Shown in pieces: positions 54,120 through 63,074 of a stretch of DNA of 64,000 bases. This DNA is from Litorivita pollutaquae (GTDB lineage: Bacteria; Pseudomonadota; Alphaproteobacteria; Rhodobacterales; Rhodobacteraceae). The notes under the pieces were generated by a model. It saw nothing but the letters and a program-made list of their open reading frames with translations, was not told the origin of the DNA and did no database searches. Location: contig NZ_KZ826481.1 in the NCBI RefSeq assembly GCF_003205515.1, positions 290,660-354,659 on the forward strand. Direction: 5' to 3'. A program made the translations under genes and the position numbers. The first letter of the stretch is position 1; each line of letters opens with the position of its first letter.

Positions 54120-55623
54120 CAAGACCAGTCAGCGCCTTTGCAAATTCTTCAGGGTCAAATGGCGCCAGATCATCGATCTGTTCGCCGACGCCGATCGCAT
54201 GGATCGGCAGGCCGAATTTATCGGCCAAAGCCACCAACACGCCGCCTTTGGCCGTGCCGTCAAGTTTCGTCATCACAAGGCCGGTGACATCGGCCAGTTT
54301 TTGGAAGGTTTCCACCTGCCGCAAGGCGTTTTGCCCCGTGGTCGCATCCAGCACCAGCAAGGTGTTATGCGGCGCGGAGGGATCTTTTTTGCGGATCACA
54401 CGAACGATTTTGGCCAATTCTTCCATCAAATCGGCGCGATTTTGCAATCGCCCAGCGGTGTCGATCATCAGCAAATCCGCGCCGTCCGCTTCGGCTTTTG
54501 TCATCGCGTCGAACGCAAGGCTCGCGGGATCCGACCCTTCGGGCGCCGTCAACACCGGCACACCGGCACGCTCGCCCCAGACCTGCAATTGCCCGACGGC
54601 TGCGGCACGGAATGTATCGCCTGCCGCGATCACTACGGATTTTCCGGCAGCTTTAAATTGGCTGGCCAATTTACCAATGGTCGTGGTTTTGCCCGATCCG
54701 TTGACGCCAACCACCAACACAACCTGCGGGCGCTTGGGATAAAGCGGCATCGGCCGGGCCACGGGATCCATGATCCGCGCCACTTCGGCGGCCAAAATCC
54801 GTTTAATTTCATCGGCAGAGAGCTTTTTGCCAAAACGGCCCTCGGCCATATTGGCGGTGACGCGCAGGGCCGTATCGACGCCCATATCGGCGGAGATCAG
54901 CAACTCTTCGAGCTGCTCAAGCATATCATCATCAAGCACGCGGCGTTTGGTCGGACGCAGCGCGGCAGGCACAATTTGCGCGCGCGCAGTGGTCGCGGGA
55001 GCCATTGTCGTGGCTGTCGCGGCGGGTTCCTCTTCGCGGCCACGGCCCAACATCCGGCCCAAAATCCCGGTACGCGGCGGCACCGAGGCATCAGCGGGCG
55101 GCGCGTTCGGCACCGGGGACTGCGGGATCTCTTCGGGCGTCTCGGCGGGGGGCGTTACCGGCAATTCGGGCGTTTCTGCGGGCGGGCGCATCGGCCCCTC
55201 ATCAGGTGCCGGTGCCGGCGTTTCTATCGGGTCCGGCTGCGCCGGCGTCTCGTCGGGCAATTCATCGGGGGTGTCCACAGGCACCTCGACCGGCGGTGTT
55301 GGCGCCGCCACATCAGGCGCCCCCGCCGGGATTTCAACCGGCGCAGGATCGGGAAGGATCTCTGGCTCTGGCGTGAATTCAGGTTCGGGTTCTGGTACAG
55401 TGTCCGGAGCAGGATCCGGCGCGGTTCGCGGGTCCGGTTCGGGCTGTGCAACCGGCTCTGGAACCACGTCCCGCGCCGGCATCTGGTCGCTGGCGCTCTG
55501 GGCTGCTGCATCGCTGCGCATCACGTCGTCTTCGCCGCCCTCCTCCACGATCGCATCCAACCCCTGCTCCAACTTGGATGAGGACTTGAACAACCGATCT
55601 TTGAGTTTCGAGAAAAAGGCCAT
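54112..55623 (-). CDS. ftsY: Signal recognition particle receptor FtsY with acidic Pro/Glu-rich linker
   Basis: FtsY is the membrane-associated SRP receptor GTPase. The start MAFFSKLKDRLFKSSSKLEQ at 55623 has the amphipathic membrane-targeting helix; the longer frame to 55818 is rejected. Residues about 45-210 are a Pro/Glu/Ala-rich low-complexity spacer of about 160 residues (PEPVAQPEPDPRTAPDPAPD and similar), longer than in many homologues. The NG domain begins near 220: GVNGSGKTTTIGKLASQFKA, AAGDTFRAAAVGQLQVW, DTAGRLQNRADLMEELAK, and TKLDGTAKGGVLVALADKFG. Its stop overlaps the small gene by eight bases. Confidence 0.96.
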   Translation of the reverse strand: MAFFSKLKDRLFKSSSKLEQGLDAIVEEGGEDDVMRSDAAAQSASDQMPARDVVPEPVAQPEPDPRTAPDPAPDTVPEPEPEFTPEPEILPDPAPVEIPAGAPDVAAPTPPVEVPVDTPDELPDETPAQPDPIETPAPAPDEGPMRPPAETPELPVTPPAETPEEIPQSPVPNAPPADASVPPRTGILGRMLGRGREEEPAATATTMAPATTARAQIVPAALRPTKRRVLDDDMLEQLEELLISADMGVDTALRVTANMAEGRFGKKLSADEIKRILAAEVARIMDPVARPMPLYPKRPQVVLVVGVNGSGKTTTIGKLASQFKAAGKSVVIAAGDTFRAAAVGQLQVWGERAGVPVLTAPEGSDPASLAFDAMTKAEADGADLLMIDTAGRLQNRADLMEELAKIVRVIRKKDPSAPHNTLLVLDATTGQNALRQVETFQKLADVTGLVMTKLDGTAKGGVLVALADKFGLPIHAIGVGEQIDDLAPFDPEEFAKALTGLDA

Positions 55624-56063
55624 GTGCCGCTCCGCTTTTGTCGCCCCCTCACCTAATGTGATGCGCACCAAGATGGAAGAGCCTGCGTGCAACAGATCGG
55701 CGGCGCAGGCCGCAAATCCCCGCCACAGCACCGCCCGTCGCCCCGCAGTCCGGCGCGGCATTGCTTTGTGCTGACGCATCCCATGGCCGGTGCCATATCT
55801 TCCCTGCGCCCGGCGCAAAGACCAAAGCGATTCGCCCCAAGGGCGCTGCGTAGCAAGCTCCGCCTTGCCGCATCACCCGCCAAACAATCCACCGTTCTCG
55901 CCACCCGCGATGCAAAACAGCAATGCCGCTCCCTATATCTGGCGGTGGGGAAACTGCGGGCTACAATGCCTTGAAAACTCCACGCTTGGGTCCAAAAGGT
56001 TAAGTTTTCCGAAGCTATAATGACCGGGATCGGCTTTAATGACCGCAACCCAACGGAGCCCCG
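55624..56063. other. Divergent intergenic region ftsY/alkB-like gene
   Basis: About 440 bases carry no gene I can support. It holds the promoter regions of ftsY (minus) and of the AlkB-like gene (plus). A consensus -10 (TATAAT, 56016-56021) and two direct repeats of TAATGACCG lie at the right end and are listed separately. No terminator or RNA gene is apparent. Confidence 0.5.
56018..56045 (+). promoter_or_regulatory. -10-like TATAAT and direct repeats before the AlkB-like gene
   Basis: TATAAT occurs at 56016-56021, 43 bases before the start codon, without a good -35. TAATGACCG occurs twice, at 56018-56026 and 56037-56045, 19 bases apart (start to start). The first copy overlaps the -10-like hexamer. 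Such a pair could be a regulator site that blocks or guides initiation. Confidence 0.4.
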
Positions 56064-57251
56064 ATGTTTATCTTCACGCTGGTTACCCTCACGCCCGTGC
56101 TGCTGTTGGCCACCGCCGTCCTTTTTGGCGCGCCGGTGATTTGGGCAGCGCTGCTCTATATGACGGTATTTTCGTTTTTCTGTGACCGGCTCAGCATCGG
56201 CGCAGCGCAAAAGGCCGATCCCGGTGCCGAATTTCCGGCTGGCAAAGGCTTATCGGCGGTGTTGGGTCTGGTGCATCTGCCGTTGCTTGGCCTCGCGGTT
56301 TGGGCGGTTGCCGGCCCATCCGGGTTTGACACCCTGGGCCGGATCGGCGCTTTCGCGGCCTTTGGTCTGTTTTTCGGGCAGGTTTCACACCCCAATGCGC
56401 ATGAGTTGATCCACCGCGCAGGACGGTGGCCGCGCCTGCTTGGAAAACTGGTCTATTGCTCGCTGATGATCGGGCATCACAGCTCGGCACACTCCAAGGT
56501 CCATCACATTTGGGCCGCAACCGACCGCGACCCGTCCTCTGCGCCACTTGGATTGGGGTTTTACCGATATTTCCCAAAGGCTTGCATCGGGTCCTTCACC
56601 GCAGGGCTGCGGGCGGAAAACCGGATGCGCGCCCGCAAAAACACACCGCCACACCGTTTGAGCCACCCTTATCTATTTTATATGCTGGCCTCTGTACTTT
56701 GCTTGATGGCGGCAGCGATTGCCTTGGGCCCAGCGGGGGTATTGGCCCTGATCGGGCTGGGCGGCTATGCGCAGATGCAATTGTTCTTGAGCGATTATGT
56801 ACAACATTACGGCCTACGCCGGGGACGATTGGCAGATGGAAAGTTGGAACCCGTCGGCCCGCAACATTCGTGGAATGCGCCGCAATGGTTCAGCTCTTCC
56901 TTGATGCTCAACGCCCCACGGCATTCCGATCACCACCTCAACCCGCAACGCCCCTACCCCGGGCTGCGGCTTGATCCCGACACCATGCCGATCCTGCCCT
57001 ATTCCTTGCCGGTGATGGTGTTGATGGCGCTGCTGCCGTTTCGGTTTCAGGCACTGATGGACCCGTTGGCAGCCCCATGGCAACCCCATTGGGAAACCCG
57101 TCTTCCCGCTGACGAGGCGGCGGCAAGCAATATTCCGCAAGCCAATTTGCGAGAGACGAAATCCGGTGGCAATGGCAGGCAGGATACGGCTAAACTGCGC
57201 CATGACGTTCCCGTTCTCGACCCCCGCGACATCCCGCCAACCAGCCGCTAA
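56064..57251 (+). CDS. alkB: Alkane 1-monooxygenase (AlkB-like)
   Basis: This is a 395-residue membrane non-haem di-iron hydroxylase that would oxidise medium-chain n-alkanes to 1-alkanols. Its eight-histidine signature is intact: HELIHRAG, HHSSAHSKVHHIWAATDRDP, VQHYGLRRG and the AlkB-specific NAPRHSDHHLNPQRPYPGL, which separates it from ordinary fatty acid desaturases. Helices include FIFTLVTLTPVLLLATAVLF and YLFYMLASVLCLMAAAIALG. The length is normal, with a charged C-terminal tail. The ATG at 56064 has GGAG upstream. The last 50 bases overlap the next gene. No rubredoxin or rubredoxin reductase is nearby, so electron delivery must come from elsewhere. Confidence 0.93.
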   Translation: MFIFTLVTLTPVLLLATAVLFGAPVIWAALLYMTVFSFFCDRLSIGAAQKADPGAEFPAGKGLSAVLGLVHLPLLGLAVWAVAGPSGFDTLGRIGAFAAFGLFFGQVSHPNAHELIHRAGRWPRLLGKLVYCSLMIGHHSSAHSKVHHIWAATDRDPSSAPLGLGFYRYFPKACIGSFTAGLRAENRMRARKNTPPHRLSHPYLFYMLASVLCLMAAAIALGPAGVLALIGLGGYAQMQLFLSDYVQHYGLRRGRLADGKLEPVGPQHSWNAPQWFSSSLMLNAPRHSDHHLNPQRPYPGLRLDPDTMPILPYSLPVMVLMALLPFRFQALMDPLAAPWQPHWETRLPADEAAASNIPQANLRETKSGGNGRQDTAKLRHDVPVLDPRDIPPTSR

Positions 57252-57648
57252 TCTGACTGCGGGTCTGGCGCTTTGCTTTTATCTTGTTGGCGCTGCCGCC
57301 TCGGCGCAGCAGGCAATGACAGGGGCGGAATTCGATGCCTACTCGCGCGGCAAAACCTTCTATTTTGCGGAAGGCGGCACGCCCTACGGCGCCGAGGAGT
57401 ATCTCGACAATCGCCGTGTGCGGTGGTCGTTTCTGGATGGTGAGTGCAAGGAGGGCGAGTGGTATGAAGACGGTAAGATGATTTGCTTTGTCTATGAGGA
57501 CCGCCCCGACCCGCAATGTTGGACTTTTGTGCAAAGCGCGGCAGGATTGATCGCCACGTTCCAAAACGATCCCACGCTGACCGAATTATACGAAGTGCAA
57601 AAAAGCCCCGAGCCGCTCCTTTGCCTCGGACCAAAGGTCGGAGTGTAA
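57202..57648 (+). CDS. Exported protein of unknown function overlapping alkB
   Basis: This 148-residue protein has a signal peptide (TAGLALCFYLVGAAASAQQA, cleavage after ASA). The mature part contains MTGAEFDAYSRGKTFYFAEG, GTPYGAEEYLDNRRVRWSFL, ECKEGEWYEDGKMICFVYED and QCWTFVQSAAGL; four cysteines suggest disulfides. The start ATG at 57202 lies 50 bases inside alkB in another frame. No shorter start gives a signal peptide, so the overlap seems real. I recognise it only as a small Rhodobacterales exported family with a GxxCxxGxW-like core; no function is known. Confidence 0.7.
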   Translation: MTFPFSTPATSRQPAANLTAGLALCFYLVGAAASAQQAMTGAEFDAYSRGKTFYFAEGGTPYGAEEYLDNRRVRWSFLDGECKEGEWYEDGKMICFVYEDRPDPQCWTFVQSAAGLIATFQNDPTLTELYEVQKSPEPLLCLGPKVGV

Positions 57649-57673
57649 AAGCGCCAAAGGTCGGGGTTTAAAA
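57631..57673 (+). repeat. Imperfect 20-base direct repeat at the 3' end of the exported protein gene
   Basis: CCAAAGGTCGGAGTGTAAAA at 57631-57650 and CCAAAGGTCGGGGTTTAAAA at 57654-57673 match at 18 of 20 positions with a three-base spacer. The first copy contains the stop codon. It looks like a small slippage duplication; no function is evident. Confidence 0.8.
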
Positions 57674-57802
57674 CCCGGCCCAATGGCGAATACGCCGGCA
57701 AACGCCCATTCCTAAAATCCTGATGCCATGACCGGGCCAGAGACGCGTGACGCTGCTCCTAGAGCTCGAACGCAAAAAACCGATCCGGCGCGCCGCCCGG
57801 TA

Positions 57803-59347
57803 TTAAAATAGGCTGCCCTGTTCGGGCGAGGACTTTTTCGGCGCAGGTTTCGGCACGGTTTTGGATTTTTTCGGTTTGACCGCTTTGGCGGGAGCGGCAG
57901 AGGCCGCCGCTTTATCCGCGTCGCCCTGCCCGGCAATCATGCGGCCATCAGCAAATTCAATTTCCAAAATGCCCGCAGCGCGGGCGGCACCGACACCGGT
58001 GACCACACCATCCTTCCCGCGCACCACCGCATAACCGCGCGCGAGCGTCGCCTTATAGCTCAGCGTTTCGCGCATCCGATCCGTGGTCTCGACTTGCCCC
58101 CGCCAGCCATCAATCTGTCGTTGGGCCGCCCCCGCCATGCGCGTTTGCAGGGCTGTAAAGTCGGCACGTTTACGGGAAATGTCACGGGTCAGCGCAGTGA
58201 TGTTCAACTTATCGCTGCGGCGGCCCAAGGCTTCGCGTTTGCGCGCGACTGCGCTGTGCAACACCGATGGGCGCAGGCTCGCGCCCGCATCGGCGAGTGT
58301 GACGCGCCGCCCTTGCACCACGCGCAGCAGCGCAGCAGGCAGGCGTTCACCCCATGTATCAAGGCGCTGGCGCGGGCCATCCATAAGCGTATCGGCGCGT
58401 GGCATGGCGCGGCTCAGATCGCGCAGACGTTGACCGCGTTGCGCCAACCGGTCGGACAAGGCACGGCCCATACGGGCCTCTTGGTCGCCAAGCCATGCCA
58501 GCAATTCATGCCGCACCGGCACCGCCATCTCGGCAGCGGCGGTCGGCGTAGGCGCGCGCCTGTCGGAGGTGAAATCAATCAAGGTGGTGTCGGTTTCATG
58601 CCCCACCGCCGAGATCAACGGGATATCTGACGCCGCTGCGGCCCGCGCCACACCCTCGTCGTTAAAGCCCCACAGATCTTCGAGCGAGCCACCGCCGCGC
58701 GCCACGATGATGAGATCGGGCCGCGGCAAAGCCCCGCCGGCGCTCATCGCATTAAACCCTTCGATGGCGCGCACCACATCGGCGGGGCATTTCTCGCCCT
58801 GCACCGCAACGGGCCAGATCAGCACCTTGCGCGGGAACCGGTCGCGCAAACGGTGCAAAATATCGCGGATCACCGCGCCCGAAGGCGATGTCACAACCCC
58901 GATCACTTCGGGCAGATAGGGCAAAGGTTTCTTGCAGCTTTGATCGAACAATCCTTCGCCTGCCAATTTTTCCTTGCGCTTCTCCAACATCGCCATGAGC
59001 GCGCCAACACCCGCCGGCTTGATATCCTCGATCACCAATTGGTATTTCGATTGCCCGCCGAAGGTGGTGATGCGGCCCGTGGCGACGACCTCCATCCCCT
59101 CTTCGGGACGGGTGGCGATGCGGGCGGCCACGCCTTTCCACATCACCGCCGAGATCACCGACTTGTCGTCCTTGAGATCCAAATAGACATGACCCGAGCG
59201 CGGAAAACTACAGCGCCCGATTTCGGCGCGGATGCGCACATGGGCAAACTCGCCCTCAATCACCCGTTTGATCGCGCCGGAAATTTCCGTAACGCTGAAT
59301 TCGGGGGCGTTTTGCCCCGGAGTGGGATCGTCGAGCAGATCGGACAT
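57803..59347 (-). CDS. xseA: Exodeoxyribonuclease VII large subunit
   Basis: XseA is the catalytic subunit of exonuclease VII, which trims single-stranded DNA in mismatch repair and recombination. The 514-residue protein has the N-terminal OB-fold (FSVTEISGAIKRVIEGEFAH and GHVYLDLKDDKSVISAVMWK), the catalytic middle (GVVTSPSGAVIRDILHRLRD, LIIVARGGGSLEDLWGFNDE, then ISAVGHETDTTLIDFTSDRR), and a coiled helical C-terminal part. The end is a Lys/Pro-rich tail (KAVKPKKSKTVPKPAPKKSS). It diverges from purD. The 154-base gap to the exported protein gene holds the direct repeat. Confidence 0.96.
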   Translation of the reverse strand: MSDLLDDPTPGQNAPEFSVTEISGAIKRVIEGEFAHVRIRAEIGRCSFPRSGHVYLDLKDDKSVISAVMWKGVAARIATRPEEGMEVVATGRITTFGGQSKYQLVIEDIKPAGVGALMAMLEKRKEKLAGEGLFDQSCKKPLPYLPEVIGVVTSPSGAVIRDILHRLRDRFPRKVLIWPVAVQGEKCPADVVRAIEGFNAMSAGGALPRPDLIIVARGGGSLEDLWGFNDEGVARAAAASDIPLISAVGHETDTTLIDFTSDRRAPTPTAAAEMAVPVRHELLAWLGDQEARMGRALSDRLAQRGQRLRDLSRAMPRADTLMDGPRQRLDTWGERLPAALLRVVQGRRVTLADAGASLRPSVLHSAVARKREALGRRSDKLNITALTRDISRKRADFTALQTRMAGAAQRQIDGWRGQVETTDRMRETLSYKATLARGYAVVRGKDGVVTGVGAARAAGILEIEFADGRMIAGQGDADKAAASAAPAKAVKPKKSKTVPKPAPKKSSPEQGSLF

Positions 59348-59462
59348 AAGCGGGCCTTCGGTCTTGAGCGGTCATATGGGCGCATAACGGCGGCGCGGCT
59401 TGCGGGTCGCGCGCGTGCAGTCTAGAACGCCGCCAAGCAAAGGCCAAGCAGGAGTGCGCCCG

Positions 59463-60725
59463 ATGAACATCCTTATCCTTGGCGGCGGTGGCCGCGAACA
59501 TGCTCTGGCTTGGGCCGTGATGCAAAACCCCAAATGCGATAAATTGATTGTTGCACCGGGCAATGCCGGGATCGCCGCAATTGCCGATTGCGCCTCGATC
59601 GACATCGAAAACGGCGCAGCCGTGGTCGGGTTTGCCGAAGAAAATGCGATTGATTTTGTTATTATCGGACCAGAGGCCCCTTTGGCCGCCGGGGTTGCTG
59701 ACCGCTTGCGCGATGCGGGGGTTTTGGTCTTTGGCCCGTCCGAAGCGGCCTCGCGGCTTGAAAGCTCGAAAAGCTTCACCAAAGAGATTTGCGATGCGGC
59801 GAACGCGCCCACGGCAGGCTATGGCCATTTCAAAGATGCCGCCGCCGCCAAGGCCCACATCCGCGCCAATGGCGCCCCCATCGTGGTCAAGGCCGACGGT
59901 CTCGCCGCCGGCAAGGGCGTGATCGTGGCAATGGACGAGCAAACCGCATTGGACGCCATCGACGATATGTTCGGCGGTGCCTTTGGCGGCGCGGGCGCAG
60001 AGGTGGTGATTGAGGAATTTATGGAAGGCGAAGAGGCCTCCTATTTCATCCTGTGTGACGGCGAGGACGCGCTGCCCATCGGCACGGCCCAAGACCACAA
60101 ACGCGCCTATGACGGCGACGAAGGCCCCAATACCGGCGGCATGGGGGCCTATAGCCCGGCGCCGGTTCTAACCGATGCGATTGCCGAAAAAGCGATGGAA
60201 GAGATCGTGCGCCCGACCTTGCGCGAAATGGCCGCGCGCGGCACCCCCTATCAAGGCGTGCTTTATGTGGGGTTGATGATCAAAGACGGGCAACCACGGC
60301 TTGTCGAATATAACGTGCGTTTTGGCGATCCCGAATGTCAGGTTTTGATGATGCGCCTTGGCGCGCAGGTGTTGGATCTGTTGCAAGCCGCCGCCGAGAG
60401 CCGTTTGAAGGAAGCGCAGGTCAATTGGGCCGACGACCATGCTTTGACCGTTGTCATGGCCGCAAAGGGTTATCCGGGAGCCTATGAAAAAGGCACCGAA
60501 ATTCGCGGATTGTCTGCTCTGCCCGAAAGCGGTGACCAGATGTGTTTCCACGCCGGCACCGCCAAGAAAGACGGCAAGATCGTCAGCGCCGGCGGACGGG
60601 TGTTGAACATCACAGCGCGCGGCGCGAGCCTCAAGGAAGCACAAAAGGCAGCCTATGACATGATTGACGCGATTGATTGGCCCGAGGGCTTCTGTCGCCG
60701 CGACATTGGATGGCGCGCGCTTTAA
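59463..60725 (+). CDS. purD: Phosphoribosylamine--glycine ligase
   Basis: PurD adds glycine to phosphoribosylamine in purine synthesis. The 420-residue ATP-grasp enzyme has the family start MNILILGGGGREHALAWAVM, FVIIGPEAPLAAGVADRLRD, PIVVKADGLAAGKGVIVAMD, the signature RFGDPECQVLMMRLGAQ, and PNTGGMGAYSPAPVL. The ATG at 59463 has AGGAG nine bases before it; the longer frame to 59400 is discarded. It is monocistronic and convergent with hflC, sharing a terminator with it. Confidence 0.98.
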   Translation: MNILILGGGGREHALAWAVMQNPKCDKLIVAPGNAGIAAIADCASIDIENGAAVVGFAEENAIDFVIIGPEAPLAAGVADRLRDAGVLVFGPSEAASRLESSKSFTKEICDAANAPTAGYGHFKDAAAAKAHIRANGAPIVVKADGLAAGKGVIVAMDEQTALDAIDDMFGGAFGGAGAEVVIEEFMEGEEASYFILCDGEDALPIGTAQDHKRAYDGDEGPNTGGMGAYSPAPVLTDAIAEKAMEEIVRPTLREMAARGTPYQGVLYVGLMIKDGQPRLVEYNVRFGDPECQVLMMRLGAQVLDLLQAAAESRLKEAQVNWADDHALTVVMAAKGYPGAYEKGTEIRGLSALPESGDQMCFHAGTAKKDGKIVSAGGRVLNITARGASLKEAQKAAYDMIDAIDWPEGFCRRDIGWRAL

Positions 60726-60865
60726 CGGTGGCCGAGGCGAAAGCCGCCGGATACTACAACCCGAATTGAACGCTGACGACTGCGCCCCCTCCCCATGCGG
60801 CGGGCCGCCCGGGCAATGCCCATGCAGAACACGGCATGAGAAGCGCTCACTTCCGTTAAAAAAGC

Positions 60866-60898
60866 AAAAGGGGCCGGTCATCTCTGACCAGCCCCTTT
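60866..60898. terminator. Bidirectional terminator between purD and hflC
   Basis: AAAGGGGC at 60867-60874 pairs with GCCCCTTT at 60891-60898, and GGTCA with TGACC further in, with one mismatch between. The plus strand continues ATTTTATT and the minus strand TTTTGCTTTTTT. It closes both convergent transcripts. Confidence 0.85.
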
Positions 60899-60922
60899 AT
60901 TTTATTGTTACTGCGCGGCGGC

Positions 60923-61795
60923 TCAGTCGCCGACGTTCGTCGTCTTCAGGTAGTTGAAGAACTCGCTATCAGGGCTCATCACCATCGAGGAGTTTTGACC
61001 CTGCAGCGCACCGCGGTAGGCTTGCAGCGAGCGGTAGAAGTTGAAGAACTCCGGATCGGCACCATAGGCAGCAGCGAAAATCGCCGAGCGTTTGGCATCC
61101 GCCTCACCGCGAATGATCTCCGACTGGCGCTTCGCGTCCGAAACAATTTCCACCTGCGTCCGGTCCGCTTGGGCCCGGATCCGTTGTGCGGCTTCGTTAC
61201 CGCGCGCGATCTCGTCGGCGGCTTCGCGTTCACGCTCGGCCTCCATCCGCGCGAAGGTGGCATCGAGGTTGGCAGAGGGAAGATCGGTGCGTTTGAGACG
61301 CACATCGATGATCTCGAGCCCCAGATTGCGCGCCTCTGCAATCGCTGCATTGCGAATGCGCAACATCAAAGTCGCCCGATCCGAAGACAGGATTTCATTC
61401 GAGGAGACCGAACCGAGCACTTCGCGTGTTTCGGCACGCAGGATCGAATCGAGGCGGCTCTCGGCAGAGCGGATCCCGCCAGCGCCGACCGCTTGGCGGA
61501 ACTGTTCGACATCGGCGATGCGGTAGCGCGCAAAGGCGTCTACTTCGAGGCGGCGGTCATCAGATGGCGTGATTTGCAAGGTCTCGACATCACGGCTGAG
61601 GATCCGGTCATCATAGCGCACGATCGTCTGCACAAGCGGCAGCTTGAACGCCAAACCGGGGTCTTCCTTAACCGCGACCACGCGCCCGAATTGCAAAACC
61701 AGGGCTTTTTCGCGTTCATCAACGATGAACAGCGACGACAATGCGCCCGCGATCACAAGCACCAGAACAGGTATGAGTAATGTGGTTTTACGCAT
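60923..61795 (-). CDS. hflC: HflC, SPFH/Band 7 regulator of FtsH
   Basis: HflC forms with HflK a large periplasm-side cage around the FtsH protease and limits its action. The 290-residue protein has an N-terminal anchor (TTLLIPVLVLVIAGALSSLF) and a Band 7/SPFH domain (DEREKALVLQFGRVVAVKED, LEVDAFARYRIADVEQFRQA, IIDVRLKRTDLPSANLD), then a coiled-coil region (ARMEAEREREAADEIARGNE). The ATG at 61795 lies one base after the hflK stop, so the two are translated together. The longer frame to 61855 is rejected. Confidence 0.95.
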   Translation of the reverse strand: MRKTTLLIPVLVLVIAGALSSLFIVDEREKALVLQFGRVVAVKEDPGLAFKLPLVQTIVRYDDRILSRDVETLQITPSDDRRLEVDAFARYRIADVEQFRQAVGAGGIRSAESRLDSILRAETREVLGSVSSNEILSSDRATLMLRIRNAAIAEARNLGLEIIDVRLKRTDLPSANLDATFARMEAEREREAADEIARGNEAAQRIRAQADRTQVEIVSDAKRQSEIIRGEADAKRSAIFAAAYGADPEFFNFYRSLQAYRGALQGQNSSMVMSPDSEFFNYLKTTNVGD

Positions 61796-61796
61796 C

Positions 61797-62948
61797 TTAA
61801 TTGCCTCCGCCGGTGTTGGATTTACGCAGCTCGCCAAGCGGCAGATAAGGCACAACGCCCTGACCGCTATCGCTGTCCATGATCACCTTATCAACGTTGC
61901 CAAGCACCTCTTCCATGGTCTCCAAATAAAGCCGTTTACGGGTCACTTCGGGGGCTTTTTGATATTCGGTGAGAACGGCAGTAAAGCGGCTGGCTTCACC
62001 TTCGGCCTCGTTGACCACACGGGCGCGATAACCTTCGGCTTCTTCGAGCACCTGCGCGGCTTCACCGCGGGCGCTGGCAAGAACCTTGTTGGAGTAGGCA
62101 TCGGCTTCTTTTTCCAAACGGTCCCGGTCTTGCTCGGCCGATTGCACCGCGAAGAAGGCTTGCTTCACCTTCTCGGGCGGATCGGCTTTGTCAAAGTTCA
62201 CACGCACCACGTTGACGCCGCTATCATAGCTGTCGAGGGTGTTCTGGATCAGCTCTTTGAGGCGGTCGGCAATGATGCCGCGATCACGGTTGAGGATCGG
62301 CGCGAGTTCCGATTGCGCGATGATCTCGCGCATTGCCGATTCCGACACCGCGCGAATGGTCATCTGCGGATCCCGCAGGTTAAACAACAGTTTCTCGGCG
62401 TTGTTGATATTCCACACGACCTGGAAGTCGATATCGACAATGTTCTCGTCGCCGGTCAACATCAGCCCCGCCTCGGAGCCGCGCGCGCCCACACCGATGT
62501 CTTCGGTGCGTTCGCTGGTGACCGAGATCACTTCGGCGGTGACAACAGGCCACGGCGCAAAGTTCAAACCGGAGTAACCAATGCAGGGCGAATTACATTT
62601 ACCAAGGAACAATTCAACCGACTGCTCTTCGGGCTTTACGGTGTAAAAGCTGGCAAAGGCCCAAAGGCCAACAGCTGCCAGCACGCCAAGCCCAATTGTG
62701 CCACGGGTGATGCCGGGGCCTTGCGGGGATTGCCCGCCGCCGCCGGTGCCACGCCCGCCACCATTGCCGCCGCGTCCGCCCATCAGGACACGCAGCTGCT
62801 CTTGGCCTTTTTTCATCAGCTCTTCGATCTCGGGAATCTGTGGACCCTCCTCAGGGGGGCGTTTGGGGCCGCGATTGTCATTGTCGCCGCCTCCATTACC
62901 ACCCGAATTGCCACTGCCGCCCCAAGGGCCGCCTGAATTTCCAGCCAT
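61797..62948 (-). CDS. hflK: HflK, SPFH/Band 7 regulator of FtsH
   Basis: HflK is the partner of HflC. The 383-residue protein begins with a Gly-rich cytoplasmic segment (MAGNSGGPWGGSGNSGGNGG and a later GGRGGNGGGRGTGGGG run), one transmembrane helix (TIGLGVLAAVGLWAFASFYT), and the Band 7 domain (VKPEEQSVELFLGKCNS, ENIVDIDFQVVWNINNAEKL, VVRVNFDKADPPEKVKQAF) followed by a coiled coil. The ATG at 62948 is chosen over 63029 because GAGG precedes it and the family N-terminus fits. It heads the hflK-hflC unit. Confidence 0.95.
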   Translation of the reverse strand: MAGNSGGPWGGSGNSGGNGGGDNDNRGPKRPPEEGPQIPEIEELMKKGQEQLRVLMGGRGGNGGGRGTGGGGQSPQGPGITRGTIGLGVLAAVGLWAFASFYTVKPEEQSVELFLGKCNSPCIGYSGLNFAPWPVVTAEVISVTSERTEDIGVGARGSEAGLMLTGDENIVDIDFQVVWNINNAEKLLFNLRDPQMTIRAVSESAMREIIAQSELAPILNRDRGIIADRLKELIQNTLDSYDSGVNVVRVNFDKADPPEKVKQAFFAVQSAEQDRDRLEKEADAYSNKVLASARGEAAQVLEEAEGYRARVVNEAEGEASRFTAVLTEYQKAPEVTRKRLYLETMEEVLGNVDKVIMDSDSGQGVVPYLPLGELRKSNTGGGN

Positions 62949-63074
62949 ATACCTCTTCCCTTCTAAAACCTGTCTCGCCCGCGCGTCGCGGATTGCTGTC
63001 AACATGTGCGTGCGAGCGCTAATATTCAACCGTTTACCGGTCTTTGCCGCGCCGCTTTGGCGCCGCTGCTTGGA

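Noticed and set aside
56064-57251. Alternative reading of the alkB-like gene as a fatty acid desaturase
   Set aside because: The last histidine box (RHSDHHLNPQRPYP) and the HELIH box are of the AlkB type.
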